This document shows positions 9,307-20,875 of a stretch of 23,953 nucleotides of DNA, one piece after another (position 1 is the stretch's first letter; every line of letters begins with the position of its first letter). The stretch is from Phoronis australis (Eukaryota; Phoronida; Phoronidae). The DNA lies in NCBI GenBank assembly GCA_002633005.1, contig NMRA01000058.1, positions 820,558 to 844,510 on the forward strand, in the 5' to 3' direction. Under the pieces are notes generated by a model, which saw only the letters and a list, made by a program, of their open reading frames with translations, was not told where the DNA came from and did no database searches. Made by a program: the position numbers and the translations under genes.

Positions 9307-11280
9307 CTGGAAAAGCAGAGTTATCTTAACAACAGCATTGGATAGACTGAAATTTAATGGTAATGCTTCAAGTGGGATCAACTGCTTTTTCTGCTCTCTA
9401 GCATTAGGCACACATAAGGCTGCATTATGGTACATGATATTGATACTGCATAAAAAACTGTTTGGTGAAATATCAATTGCATAATGCAAACATTGCAAAC
9501 ATTTAGTTGCAAATATTCGATAAAGGGCTTAACAGACATACGGTAATACTCAAGAATACTTGAGAGGGGGTATTGTTAATTACTGTGTACTGTGAAGTAT
9601 CGATGTAGTGAAACTTCCCGCAGGACTAGAAATGAACAGAGAAAACTCGCCATCAGTTGAATGAAAGAGATTTTTTCAGAAGATCCCATGTCCCTTGATT
9701 CACGCTCCAAACCCAGATTGTGAAACGGGGACGCCATCTAGACTAGGCTGAAGTGAAATGCGTCAGAAGTTAATTATTCCAAAACTAACTCGTTGTACTT
9801 TTTTCGAACACACAATATCATAACAAATATCATCACAGTATCGCATCATTTCGTCAAATTTCCATATTGGATCATATCGTTTCGTTCTTAATGGTATGCA
9901 GCCTAACGCAAAATTAATTGCCTGATGCAAAATTAATTTCATTTCCAAATAAAAGCTCAGAATTCGCCCGGAAGTAATATAAAGAACCTAAAATCATCTA
10001 CAAACAGCTATATTATAAATTCAATTCAAATTCCCATAGACTGTGACCAGTCAAAGAGAAGACCTGTCATGGTTTCAAATTGCAAAATTTGAAGTCTTTT
10101 CAAAAAGAGAGCATTGCCAGTTTTGTTTGACTTCAAGCACCTACCTCCTAATTTAGTTATCTTTTCATTCATTTACAATCATTTTTCCTCTCAGCAAAAT
10201 GATTCCAATCATTTTTTCCACTTAGAAAAATATTTTCGAGTTTAAGTTGTCTACTACCTTCCTTTTTATTTTCCAAGTTCCATCACAAACCACGAGTTTT
10301 AGCCCATGCCAGGCAAATTAAACTAATAGATATATCGCTGTCGCCAGCTCTGTGTTATCATTTGAGCCACATGCAGAGAGCACCATACTAACATGATAGA
10401 AAAATCAATACTCGCTATCACAACTATCAGTGTTAAGTGGCAAGTTCAATCATGGTGGTCTGAGGTTCAATCAGACCAATCGAACTCAGCTATCGAATGA
10501 GTTCACTAGCCGTTAAACTGTGTACATCACACACTGTTGTACAGGGTATAACAGACGCAATCTGACGAAGTACTGATCGTCCATCATGACAGCTAATTCT
10601 GCCCACAGCAAAAATGACTGGTAATGACTATCACAGAACCGCTTACCCACTATACTAAATTTCCTATCAATTCCTCATTCGGTTATGAGAGAAGACTACT
10701 GCGACAAGAAATTTAACTTCTACCCAGCTGTCGTGACCGGGAATTCCAGGTCATTTTGTCTGAATGCTGACAACAAATCCACCTCAAACATAAAGTCCAG
10801 CACAACAAATACTGTAGCATCATTAGATGCAGGCGAAAGTGATTAGTTTCTCGAGCATGGGTATTGTTTCGCGTACCCATTATCCTCATGTTCAGTAATT
10901 GGTCTGAATTTTGAATGTGCGTTGGATAGCATTCATAATATGGATGTGAAATTTCATTAATATTTTTACAAAAGAAAAGAAGCATTGAATAAAATATAAA
11001 CATTTTTAAGTTATATGCAGAAATATAAATATATAAATCATAAACCACGTGGCACACATTTCCGAGTCTGGTCAGATGGCGTGCTGACCTGACCTAGAAA
11101 TGTATGCGATAATATACAGTAACTACACATAACATCAGACACCGTTTTGAGAAATTGTTGGGTAGTTACAAGGTTAGAAAATGAAAACATGCAAATTTTG
11201 GTTGGACCACTATGGTCCAAAATTGGAGCTTTTATGACAAATCACTTGGTTAATGTTGTGTCAAACTGCTGTTATATGTT
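9307..11280. other. Upstream region of the C7orf25-like gene; no confirmed exon
   Basis: The missing N-terminal exon should lie here or further upstream on the minus strand. I searched by eye for the family's G-G-x-K-L...A-E-x-x-F pattern before a donor and did not find it. A minus-strand ATGGCG at 9737-9735, in CTAGATGGCGTC context like a YY1/initiator start, opens a 50-codon frame beginning MASPFHNLGLE, but it lacks family similarity. Small palindromes occur at 9548-9563 (ctcaag...cttgag), 10461-10481 and 11202-11220 (ttggacca...tggtccaa). Confidence 0.4.
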
Positions 11281-11870
11281 CATCCAACTCAGCTACACAA
11301 CAAGCACATGACAGGCACACCCCTACAGAAGTAGAAATGGACTTGTCCACTATATGCAGAACACTTGAAAAAAAACAATAGAAACAGTTTGTATACAGTT
11401 TGCCTTACAGCAAGGTGGAAAAAGAGCTAAACAAGATAGATGGTAAGTAATTACAACAGAGCGCTGGTTCTATATCAACACCGTGAGTGTATTTGGAGCA
11501 CAATGCCAATCAACAGACAACAGATATTACGATATTTTTGTTCAAAAAGTTCTGTTACATACAAGGCAAAAACTTGTCATCCAAAGTTTAATTGGATTTT
11601 TTCTTAGTACAACGCACAGTTCAACAATTTGAAGGATTGGTTTTGCAGTATTAAAATTTTCTGCAAGGAGGTGTCTCATCAGCTAAATCAATTATCTTTA
11701 GCTAAACAAGTGCAGGAAGGTCTGATGTTTTCAGGCAAATCTGGCGATACAACAGAAAGCAACGTGCATTAGAAAATTTAGAACAACGGTAGAGAGCATT
11801 ATGCAAGGAAAGTTGCGAGATTACGCAAGTGAAAGGCAAACCTCGTAGGTGTTTTGCGAGTAAGTTTCTG
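11281..11870 (+). pseudogene. Patchwork of coding-like plus-strand fragments, unidentified
   Basis: Several open stretches in shifting plus frames have amino-acid composition more like protein than the flanks. They are EVEMDLSTICRTLEKKQ then, after one in-frame TAG, SLPYSKVEKELNKIDGK (11328-11448); YNAQFNNLKDW...LAKQVQEGL (11608-11722); and QIWRYNRKQRALENLEQR (11736-11789, another frame). They could be a frameshifted pseudogene or transposon relic, or chance in AT-rich DNA. I recognise no family. A GTAAGT follows the KIDG codons. Confidence 0.2.
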
Positions 11871-12641
11871 ACCTTACAATAGCAAAATGGCCATCACTAA
11901 AGTGATTGGACGGAGATGCCAGAATCATGAAAAAAGTACATAAAACCACTATTTCTGTTCCATAAATCAAAGATTTCCTGTTAGAGGTGTATTGAAAGTG
12001 CAGCTCTGGTTCTGCATTGTGTGTTGGTGACATTGGTTCTCACCTCATGCATTCTTCGCTACTGAGTTCAGTGCAAGACCAGTGTTTGACTTAAAATATC
12101 AATACCACTAAATGACTTACCCAGCATTTTATCAGGCGAACAGACAGACAAACAGACAGACGGTTGCATTCATTTGCGAATTAAGTACGCCACAATCATA
12201 ATATTGATATAAGCTCCTCTGTTAAGAATAATACAGCCCTAAAAAACATGAGCGGTCGTTCTTAAGAGGTGCTCCTTTTAGAGTTTAGCGACAGAACTAA
12301 AACAGCAAGAACAACAGTCTGTTAATAAGTGGCAATGTTAAACCAAATAATAAATCACCCTGAGCAGCAGCTCATTTAGTGTTGCCGATGTCACCAGTCT
12401 AAGCCACCACCATCCATTTTTCACAATCAATGCTGGTGCAACACTGAACATAATCTAATTGACTCCAGTTCCTAGGTGCTGTGAATCCTCATCACTTCAA
12501 AAGTAAAGCAGGGTCTAATCAACACCAGACCCGAGGCAAAGGTTCGGAGGATACTCGCCTAGATTTTTGACGGGTTACACACCCATTCAGAGAATGGACT
12601 CGGAAAATGGAAGCCAGTTGTAGGAAGCTTCCATGAAAGTC

Positions 12642-12677
12642 ATGTGACTGCATCAAAACGTTTTGATGTAGTCACAT
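12642..12677. repeat. 36-bp near-perfect palindrome without loop
   Basis: Two 18-bp arms, atgtgactgcatcaaaac and its reverse complement, with one mismatch and centre aaaacgtttt. It could extrude as a cruciform, or be the joined ends of a miniature element. A second small palindrome, ggaagcttcc, lies about 10 bases upstream. Confidence 0.7.
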
Positions 12678-12889
12678 CAGCCTTTTGCAGGGTACAAGTC
12701 TATGCCCTTTCATTGGGAAATGAATTTTTAACCCACCGACTACTAGAAGAGATGCCATGTATTGAAAAATAAACACAGCATTTACAACAGAAGTTTAAAA
12801 TTATATAATATTGAAAACCTTTCTGAATATTTTGGTAGTTTGAGAAATGAGCCCTTTGGTAGTTTCAAATGCTCAAGAGTAAACCTTTT

Positions 12890-12956
12890 TATAGAGAATT
12901 TTGTTGCAAAAGGCCCCTTTTCATGGAAAATTTTGTTAGAAAAGAAACCCTTTTTT
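12890..12956. repeat. Short tandem duplication, unit about 33 bp
   Basis: GAGAATTTTGTTGCAAAAG followed by a C-then-T run is repeated as GAAAATTTTGTTAGAAAAG followed by the same pattern. A weaker copy of the pyrimidine end (aaacctttttat) lies before the first unit. Confidence 0.45.
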
Positions 12957-13030
12957 TAAAGAAACTGGTCATGAAAAAGCCGCCTGTATACCTCTACTAT
13001 GGGAGTGGTACTGGGGATAATGGTGTCTCG

Positions 13031-13075
13031 TACTTTAAATGCAGAGATAATTAAAAATTTCCAGCATTTAAAGTA
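13031..13075. repeat. Hairpin, 12-bp perfect stem
   Basis: tactttaaatgc at 13031-13042 and its exact reverse complement at 13064-13075, separated by 21 bp. The outer flanks (gtctcg and tatctca) are also partly complementary. Function unknown; possibly a miniature transposon core. Confidence 0.6.
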
Positions 13076-15456
13076 TCTCATTATTAAACCAGTATATTTG
13101 TACAGTAAGCTGGATATCTGCACACCTGACGTCTTAGCTAAGATGGCCGTGTCTAGAAATTTTATCGGCAAAGGGCAACAGCTCCATAACAAGATTTATG
13201 AAGGTGTGCTTTCAACTTGAGTATGAACTGCAATCACAATTGTCTGCATTAATGTTTTGGTCTGCAGCAGTGACATCTTGGCAATAACGTGCCGGTGACC
13301 ATCTTAGTCAGGACAGGGCTTAGACCTTTGAAGAAACGGTCCCCAATACTACATTGATACACCAGAAAACACAAGAATATCATGCAGGTAGTATGAAAGA
13401 CAGAGAGATGTACAATAAAGAACAGAAACAAAACAAAACAACAACAAGCCACTAGTGGGCTTAACCTAGGTCAAATTTATCTGAAGCACAAAACAACTGC
13501 TGTCATATAGGCTATAGTAACTTAAATGCCTATAGGAATGTACTTGGTAATTAGACTTGTCCCATAATCCACGCCAGAGAAACTGTCTTCAAAAGAAACT
13601 GTCAAGAAGATCCATTAACAAAATTGGTAGACAGTGAGCCACAGGCAAAATGCAAAATTTCCACTACAAGACGCCACTGCAGTCGTATCCATTCGGAAAT
13701 TATTGTCAGCCACTCTGTGGCATGCAAAATATCTAATTCATCTCAAAATTGGAATGTGCTATCGTCCCTTTTAACAGAAACGTATAATCTATCAAAGAAC
13801 TCAGAAGATATAGAAGAAAATGTAAACTGGGTTCGATTTGACACGTTGCCAATACGGTAGCCTCAGATTTCATTTAGCGACCTTTCTTGCCATGGTTGCA
13901 ATAACAGGCCATCGTCACAGTGTTGTTTAGAAGCCACGTGAAAAACTTTGATTTCAGTACTGGGCACCGTTTCTGATCAATTCTTTCAGTCATAGATTCA
14001 CAGAAATGTCTGGGTTAATTCAATTTTACAAAACATGCCACTCCACAATCACTTCGTTGAATATCTTGGTCTGTGATTATAATAGCTAATCATTACGTTA
14101 AATCCATTATGGTAGTTATAACACTTCTCAATACACTTGGTGATACCACACTCCAAAAGATGACAGTGATTGTCACAACTTTCAATATCTTAAAGCCAGG
14201 CTTAAGGACACCGATGCCAAAGACAGATTTTTGATTTTTTTGCTGTGTACCCAGTATTAAAAAACAAAAGATGTTTTTCATTTTCCAAAGAAAGATCCTG
14301 CAACCTTTGTCCACAATTATAACTTGGAATGAAAGCTCCAATAAAGTGGCATAGAACATGAAAAACACTAAATTGCATTGTTCAAACTGGTTGTCACTAA
14401 AATAGTAATCAAATTCGATGTTCGTAAAAACTTGATTTTCTGTTGACGTCAAAGCATTTTTCCTTAAGTTTCAAATAAAAAAAACAACCCGTCAACTGCT
14501 AATCACTTTGTCTATTTTTCTCCTACAAGGCAAAGCACCCTCTCCTTACCAGGCATGGCAAGACATAGACCTTTACACATTTCCCCTATAAGGAAAATGT
14601 GACCTTTGAGCTTTGATCTAAACAAAATTATGGCCATTTCAAGCAGCAGCCAGTCTGATTTCTTGTATATTATTAGGGGCAGAGATTTTGAAAACTGTAT
14701 TGGGATGAAAGACTTTATATTTCATATGTTTAAAAAGTAGTGAATCTGACTATTCTTTCCAGAAATTCTTCCAATACTCAAAGTTAATCTGTTTAAAAGG
14801 CATTTTTTACGAGTTTTCACATTTCATGCCTCTTTAAAGTGAACCTTGCAGCCATGAACAGACCCAAATCTTCTTTAGAATTTAAGCATCTTCACCTTAT
14901 TGCCATGGTTACTACCCTAGCATGGTAATCCTTTATACGAATTACACACTTTTACATGGATCACATACTTTTTTCAGAGATTACACATTTACCATGTTTT
15001 ACAAGCTCGCAGCATGTAAACCGTTTAAAATTCTCACCCAGGTAGAAAGAGCTTTCTGGCTTGAGAGAAAAACACAATACCATACTTTGTTCAACATTAA
15101 TCAACCATTGAAACAACCTAGATTTAAATACCACACACAGATATAGACTTTTAAAACAGAACAACTAATCAGCAGGTGCATGGGGAATTATATGGTGAAT
15201 GTCCAATCACACGTAAACTTGGTGACCTTGGGCGGTTTCTGGAAAATAGGCAGAGAAACCCATATTGGTATTCATTCAAGCTGTGGTTTTTAACTTGAAG
15301 CACTACTGCCAGTTAGCCCAAAAATCTGTTGACAAATATTATGATTAATTCACAATCATAAAATAAAGGTACATAACAATAATTACCAGTTCGATTGTTA
15401 ACACTTCTAGTGATACAGGACACAAATATCAACATGCTGAGGTTATTAACTTTATA

Positions 15457-15563
15457 TACCGTAATCGTTCGGGTTAACGCCCATGCTCAGTTAACCGCCC
15501 TCCCCCGATTTTTTGGATTCGCCAATTTAACCGCCTAGGGCGTTGACCCGAACGATTACGGTA
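15457..15563. mobile_element. Miniature TIR transposon (MITE), TA-flanked
   Basis: 103 bp between two TA dinucleotides. The ends are CCGTAATCGTTCGGGTTAAC at the left and the inverse at the right, forming 24-bp inverted repeats with one mismatch. The right about 80 bp is nearly identical to the right end of the 1.8-kb element at 19090-20895, and the left about 35 bp to its left end, so this is an internal-deletion derivative. Between the ends are TTAACCGCCC words in direct orientation. It sits directly beside the LINE relic, suggesting insertion into or next to it. Confidence 0.85.
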
Positions 15564-15586
15564 ATCTCCACTAATCTTTGGATCAT

Positions 15587-15962
15587 TCACTCTGAGGTTT
15601 ATGACTATCTGTCATGAAAATAACACAGATTCTTGTTTTTAGTCTGGTTTTAGGCCTGGGCATTACATAGCCACAACGCTGCTTTGTTGAAAAAGGGCTT
15701 TGACAAAGTCCAACATGGACGTCTCTTGAACAAGCTGGTGGGATCAGGGGTCTGGAATGGGAGTGATTCATATTAAATCTCAGACTTAAATGTAGACAGA
15801 TTCATGGGCACATTTTAGATTTCTTGACGGTCGACTATGGAGTTCGTCAGGGTCTATTCTTAGTCTAGGCCCCCTCCTTTGTAGTATTTAATGATTTGAT
15901 TAACGTTACTGACAAGTCCATGGCTTGATTTGGCAACCTCAGACTTTGCTTGACGACCTGGT
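15587..15962 (+). pseudogene. LINE (non-LTR retrotransposon) reverse-transcriptase fragment
   Basis: Several frames together give the order of motifs of a jockey/CR1/I-type RT. These are IHSEVYDYL, then SGFRPGHY..TTLL (about 15642-15685; family FRPGHST), then FDKVQHGRLLNKL (about 15699-15737, the catalytic-palm FD.V.H helix), then VDYGVRQGSIL..LGPLL (about 15830-15877; family GVPQGSILGPLLF) and NDLINVTDKS (15891-15920). The YADD/FADD box that should follow is not readable. At least four frameshifts or stops separate the pieces, so it is long dead. Endonuclease and 3' parts are not visible. The clade cannot be settled from this fragment. Confidence 0.87.
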
Positions 15963-15965
15963 AAA

Positions 15966-16443
15966 AATTAGAAGTCGCTGGATTTTTGTAACATGCAACC
16001 ACAGCAAAACTCAAGACAAACAAGAATTCCCTTGTTATTCATTTTGAAACTTGAGGCGACTTACAAACTCAAAAATGAATAACATTTTTTCCAAATACAA
16101 TATCTTTGGTTCAAAACCATTCTATTTATTTCATGAAATCAGTGTAACTGCCACCCTCGGCACACATACAAGGACACGTTTCAACTATAACAGCAAGTAA
16201 ACAGATGACAGTCAGAAGTGCTCGGCAAAACCATGGCACATAATGGCACATGCACAAACAATGTCTTTTGATCTGTTTTCTCCTGGGATAAGAGCTGAAT
16301 GGGGGATCAGTTGTCACTGTGCACATGATTTATCCTCATTTTTTGTGCGACTAAAAATGCTACCATGGTGGGACCGTTACATACGGTGTTTCCTTGTTTT
16401 AGCAAGGTCATCTCCCACACATGGCAAATTGACATCATGCTAT
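15966..16443. other. Stretch between the LINE relic and TIR element 2
   Basis: No confirmed gene. On the minus strand a polypyrimidine acceptor (CTGTTTACTTGCTGTTATAG) is followed by a frame reading ETCPCMCAEGGSYTDFMK and a TAA overlapping AATAAA (about 16190-16128). This looks like a possible terminal exon but is unsupported by homology. A GTAAGT follows a short frame at about 16060 on the same strand. Confidence 0.25.
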
Positions 16444-17185
16444 TACCGTAAACGTTCGGTTTAACGCCCATGCTCAATTAACTGCCCACCCCCAACTTTA
16501 GGTAGATTTTGTACTTAACCGCCCACTGCTCGGTTAACCGCCCATCTGCGATTTTTGAAGATTTCCAGTTAAGCGCCCACCTCTCGGTTAAGCGCCCATC
16601 CCTGACTTTTAATGATTGAACAGTTAGCGCCCAGTGCTACGCAAACGCGCGATTCCCCGACTTTTAGATCGATGATCACAACTAGAATGCAACGACGGCC
16701 TCCGAGCCGGCGGTTTGGCAATGTGAATTATAATACAAGTAACGAATTCTTGTCTCGGGTCATGGATTTACTTCAAAATATAATACTTGAACGTTTTGTC
16801 ACTTTATTTTCTTCCCAAGTTCGCAAAGTTTAAGAACACTGCCGGCTTCAATGCCTCCACTTTTAGCGACGCAGTCTGCCGTGCTGAGTTTCTGTCTGCA
16901 GTGCACTAGATAAAATACATATTCGAAAAAAATCAGGCCAGAGAAATGTGACAGTGGTTTTGCCAACCGTTTCAATTCCCTTTTGGTAGGAAGCTCTCGT
17001 ATTTTGAAGAATTTCCATAACTCACAGAAAGATGTCAAATTCTCCCTATTTTGATGAGTGTAATTGCCAGGTTATCGAGGATGTGTAGCAACCAAACAGA
17101 CAATGTACCTTGCTGGCCGATTTGCTGTCTCTCGGTTTCTGAATTCAAAGGTTGGATGTTTGTGTATCATCTTGAAGAAATAAAA
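16444..17185 (+). mobile_element. TIR transposon family, second copy, right end missing
   Basis: It begins with a mutated terminus (taCCGTAAACGTTCGGTTTAA) and follows the 1.8-kb element at 19090 for about 740 bp, with mismatches and small indels throughout. The match includes four roughly 54-bp subterminal units (about 16461-16670) and the interior up to a tgtgtatNatcttNaag block near 17180. Past that point no similarity remains, and no matching right terminus follows before 19090. It is therefore a truncated or rearranged copy. Open frames within it are broken relative to the other copy, and I see no transposase. Confidence 0.8.
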
Positions 17186-19089
17186 AACTGCAAGACAAAT
17201 TTTATTTTCGCTTATTGCATCTCGGACAAGTTGGCGTTAGCAGATTCCGCCAAAGTCGCTGGCGGTTCTTTATAGTACGATTTGTTGCGACAGGCGTAAC
17301 TGTGAATTATCGTATCCACCTAGCCTTTTAGCTTCAAGAATATTTTTGTTTCTACATTGGACAGTTTCAGCCTGAACAAAATTCTTACCATTCGAGTCTG
17401 AGATAGCTACGACGTAACTGATTGAAAATTGGCGGCAGGTTCTTAGGCTATGGAACTATCTTGAATCTATGGATATCTTTATAACAAAGTACCCGTGCAA
17501 TTTTTAAATCAAATGTTTAAAAGTCTTTCACTCAGTTGTACCGGCTTTGTCAACCTTTCGTTGGATATCTTAACTTTAATCATATTCTAACACAGGGAGC
17601 TCTTTCAGAGCCCGCAGGAGGTTCTTACAGGAAAATTAACAGGATCTTTCAGAAACTTAAATGTACTATGGCCTCATTCAACTGTGGAATTCAAAAGCAC
17701 TGTAATAAAAAGTAAGACACTGGTTTTGAGATTAGAAAATACAGCAATTAGAGATGGTTGTATTGGAGGCATTGATTTGTTCCTTATATCAGGTCATTCA
17801 ACCAGTCTAGTAATTATTTAGTTATTCACATTTAATGCCTTGGCCCCCATGAGCAACTTTTCCATCAAGGCGGTGGCGTGAAAAACAATTTCAAAGGTGA
17901 ATTTGAGCCGCACATTATGTTTTCATCAATTTTTGCAAATTTATACTTATTTGGTTCACGTCAGCACCACTGAAGTACAAACGCAGATCTCAGGGTACAG
18001 TACTTGTTACTAATACAGATAAATGATATTAATCCCCAGTGTGTGACATACAGAAACAGCAAACACCGTACTTCCAATCTACAAGTGTATGTCTGCCTAT
18101 CTCTTTCATCTTCTTATGAAATTGACGTTTAGGATTCCATTTCAAAGTCAATAATAAATGATAATGTACCGAGTTTTGATCTATTTTTCACAGCAAAGTT
18201 CCAGTCTTGCAAAAAACAATCTGTAATTCACTGCTCAAAAATGACGAGAAAAGATTTTTCACGGCCAACTCCCTGAATTGTATCATACCATTCCAACGCC
18301 ATATCTTTGCAACAAATACCTAACAGATGAAGCCCAATTTGTCCAACTGGTCTTGTCCAATTTGACAAGCATGACATAACGATCTTGGGTTTTGATGTGC
18401 TGGAATTTTTAATAACTTTAACCAATGAAAGTTTAACCAGTTGGATATCTTTCAGTTTTCCCAGTATAATATTATTTAAGCATATACTTCCATCTCCCAA
18501 CAGTTGCTTACAGAATTGCAATGGCAGGCCCTCCATACTAGCATATTCTTTAAATCCCAGGTAAACCTCACTGCGTTAGCTAATGATTGGGCATACCATT
18601 TTATCACATAACTCCAGCATCATATTTTGAATGAAGTTGTTATTTATGTGTCTAGGCCCAGATGCCGGCTGACTTTTAGTTTCAGGCCAAGAGCATAACA
18701 ATTTCCAAATTGATTTGAGCCATGCCAGAAACCATTACCAACAATAAACCTCAAAGATTCAATCGAAGATAGAGGCAAATGTAAAAAATGAACTTGCCAC
18801 TATCAGGCACAGCGGTAGCTGGATCTGTTTGAAAGAAGTTGTCATCTGTTGCCACATTCATAGGAATACAACAGCCAAATTTCACAAAAATTGCTATTAG
18901 GAGACAGATGTGAATGCAACAACAAAAATTGTCACGAGAGGGGAACCACAGTAGTAGAACCCAAAGTCACTTGTGCTGTTTTCAGTTGGAAAACGTCTTC
19001 CAATTTTCTTAATAATCCTTTCAGCATTATGCCAGATAGTGAGGCTGTTATAAAATTGGTCTTGAATCTTTCCATAGTCCGACTGGAAA
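17186..19089. other. Stretch between TIR elements 2 and 3, unresolved coding-like blocks
   Basis: No gene can be named. Candidates are a plus-strand exon at 17596-17711 (acceptor TTCTAACACAG, donor GTAAGA; two frames open). Minus-strand candidates are a 17451-17274 frame (SYVVAISDSNG...NILEAKRLGGYDN) and a frame from about 18570 to 18228 (EVYLGFKEYASMEGLPLQF...ALEWYDTIQGVG, ending in TGA). Further coding-like minus fragments lie up to 19082 (TMERFKTNFITASLSG, NVATDDNFFQTDPATAVPDS). They may be a decayed gene or chance. Confidence 0.3.
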
Positions 19090-19106
19090 TACCGTAATCG
19101 TTCGGG

Positions 19107-19300
19107 TTAACGCCCATGCTCAGTTAACCGCCCATCCCTGACTTTAAGTGGATTTTCGATTTAACCGCCCATTGCTCGGTTAAGCGCCCCCCTGCGATTT
19201 TTGAAGATTTCCAGTTAAGCGCCCACCTCTCGGTTAAGCGCCCATCCCCGACTTTTAAAGAATGAAGATTTATGGCCTAGTGCTAAGGAAACGCGCGATT
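19107..19300 (+). repeat. 54-bp subterminal tandem units, left end
   Basis: Each unit has two TTAACCGCCCA-type words 17-19 bp apart followed by a gatttt/gactttt tail. Three clear copies start at 19107, 19161 and 19215. A fourth decayed copy (tttatggcctagtgctaagg) starts near 19269 and ends before 19315. They are likely transposase-binding or fold-back sequences (inference). Confidence 0.8.
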
Positions 19301-20724
19301 CCCCGACTTTTAGAAAAAGATCGATGATCACAACGAGTGCAACGACGCCGGGACTCCGAGACGGTGGTTTAGCAATCTGAATTACAATACAGGTAACGAG
19401 TTATTGTCTTGGGTCATGAACTCACTTCAAAAATATAATACTTGAACCTTTTTGTCACTTTATTTTCTTCCCTAGTTTGCTAAATTTAAGAACGCTGCCG
19501 GCGTCAAAACCTCCGCTTTCAGCGACTTTGTCTGCCGCGCTGAGTTCTGTCTGCAGTGCACTAGATAAAACATATATTCGAAAAAATCAGGCCAGAGAAA
19601 TGTGACAATGGTTTTGCCAACCCTCCAAATTCTATTAAGGTGGGAAGCTCTCGTATTTTGAACAAATCTCACAACTCACGGAAAGATGTCAAATTCTCAA
19701 TATTTCGATGAATATTACTGCCGGGTTATAGAGGATGTGGGGCGACCGAAGGGACAGTACAAGTGCCTTACTGGGTTACCGATTTCGTTGCTGCCTGTCG
19801 ATTTCTGAATTCAAACGTTGGCAATAATGTATGTTTGTGTATGATCTTCAAGNAAAGAGGCCGTTATATTACTTGACGGCATTTCCAAGTCACGATTGTC
19901 AGCCGACTGAGACATTGCGCGATAACAGCGGGACCGAACAGTGCCGCAGTGCGATATTACAAGTGATATAAATAGGATAATCTGGACATCTTGCATGAAA
20001 AATATATGTTTTTCCACTACGAAGTTTGGTAAGGTGATCGTTTAAGAATAATGAATTGAAACATTGCTGTTTTCTGACATTTTGTAACATATTTATGCAG
20101 TTGCTTGAAATTTTATTTTTGATCGACGACTGGCTCGACCACCCCCGATCCTTGTTTTACTTCTTTGCATAGCATGTTTGGCGCAACGGCAAGAGAGCAA
20201 TGCCGGGTTGTCGAGATAAGACAGCTAGCCGCAGAACCATACGCTGAAAATGTCATTGAGTCACGGAGTGTCGACTATAACATCCCAAGCACAAAAAAAC
20301 AGCAGAGTTAAGTTTTTCAAACTTTTATTACAACCAATTTTAAAACTGCTCTCTGACTCAGAACTTGACAGCTACATATAGTATGAGACTGTAACCATAA
20401 ATTTGATGTCTGACCTCTGCAACACGTGAAGCTTGCACGCGCGCACTTAAGCAGGGTCACATCTTGAAACAGTTTTAATTCTAGTGGAGGCTGCGTGGTG
20501 ACTGGTCGTCTGCGCACCGCAAGACGGCTATTACTCAGCAATTTAAATTTGTAAATTTAATTGTGAATGACTAATCTGAGGGCAAGAGAACCTTTGTTGG
20601 GATCATCCGCTGTTATGACGTTTTCACAGTCATTTGGCGACGTGACGATAAAGCTCTTTGAAAAGGGCTACGCCTTCCGAGTATGATTGCTGTGTCGGGA
20701 TTTAGATCGCCAGGTAAGATTAAC

Positions 20725-20875
20725 CGCCCAGGGCGGTTGTCTGTCGTAATAAGCGCCCATGTTCGGTTAACCGCCCATCCCCTACTTTAGGTGGATTTTC
20801 GATTTAACCGCCCACTGCTCGGTTAACCGCCCTCCCCCGATTTTTTGGATTCGCCAATTTAACCGCCCAGGGCGT
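20725..20875 (+). repeat. Subterminal units, right end, direct orientation
   Basis: ATAAGCGCCCATGTTCGGTT, TTAACCGCCCACTGCTCGGT and TTTAACCGCCCAGGGCG continue the left-end unit pattern at about 54-bp spacing in the same strand sense. The outer inverted repeat then takes over. The last 80 bp are shared with the MITE at 15457. Confidence 0.8.

Larger units (their letters stand above)
11871..15456. other. Long non-coding stretch with small repeats
   Basis: No supportable gene. It holds an (AGAC)n run (about 12143-12163), a near-perfect 36-bp palindrome (12642-12677), a tandem duplication of a GAAAATTTTGTT...CCCTTTT unit (about 12893-12955) and a 12-bp-stem hairpin (13031-13075). An uninterrupted plus frame at 13555-13860 (102 codons, ending DTLPIR) and a minus frame at 14093-14452 (119 codons, hydrophobic) match nothing I know. 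Their length alone is not evidence in this composition. Confidence 0.5.

Noticed and set aside
9307-9498. N-terminal extension of the C7orf25 exon to an ATG at 9498
   Set aside because: A strong polypyrimidine acceptor sits exactly where family similarity begins. The upstream residues do not resemble the family.
10461-10481. ggtctga...tcagacc hairpin as an RNA gene
   Set aside because: Only a 7-bp stem and no further structure.
13624-13860. Plus-strand frame ending in DTLPIR as a gene, and GGTTCGA at 13829 as a tRNA B box
   Set aside because: No protein family recognised. The B-box-like word lacks a partner A box and a cloverleaf.
14093-14452. 119-codon minus-strand open frame
   Set aside because: Hydrophobic, AT-driven composition, no motifs or splice context. 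A few frames of this length are expected by chance in the window.
18810-18850. ATDDNF reading as an RT YADD/FADD box
   Set aside because: The flanking residues do not fit RT motifs, and no neighbouring RT segments are present.
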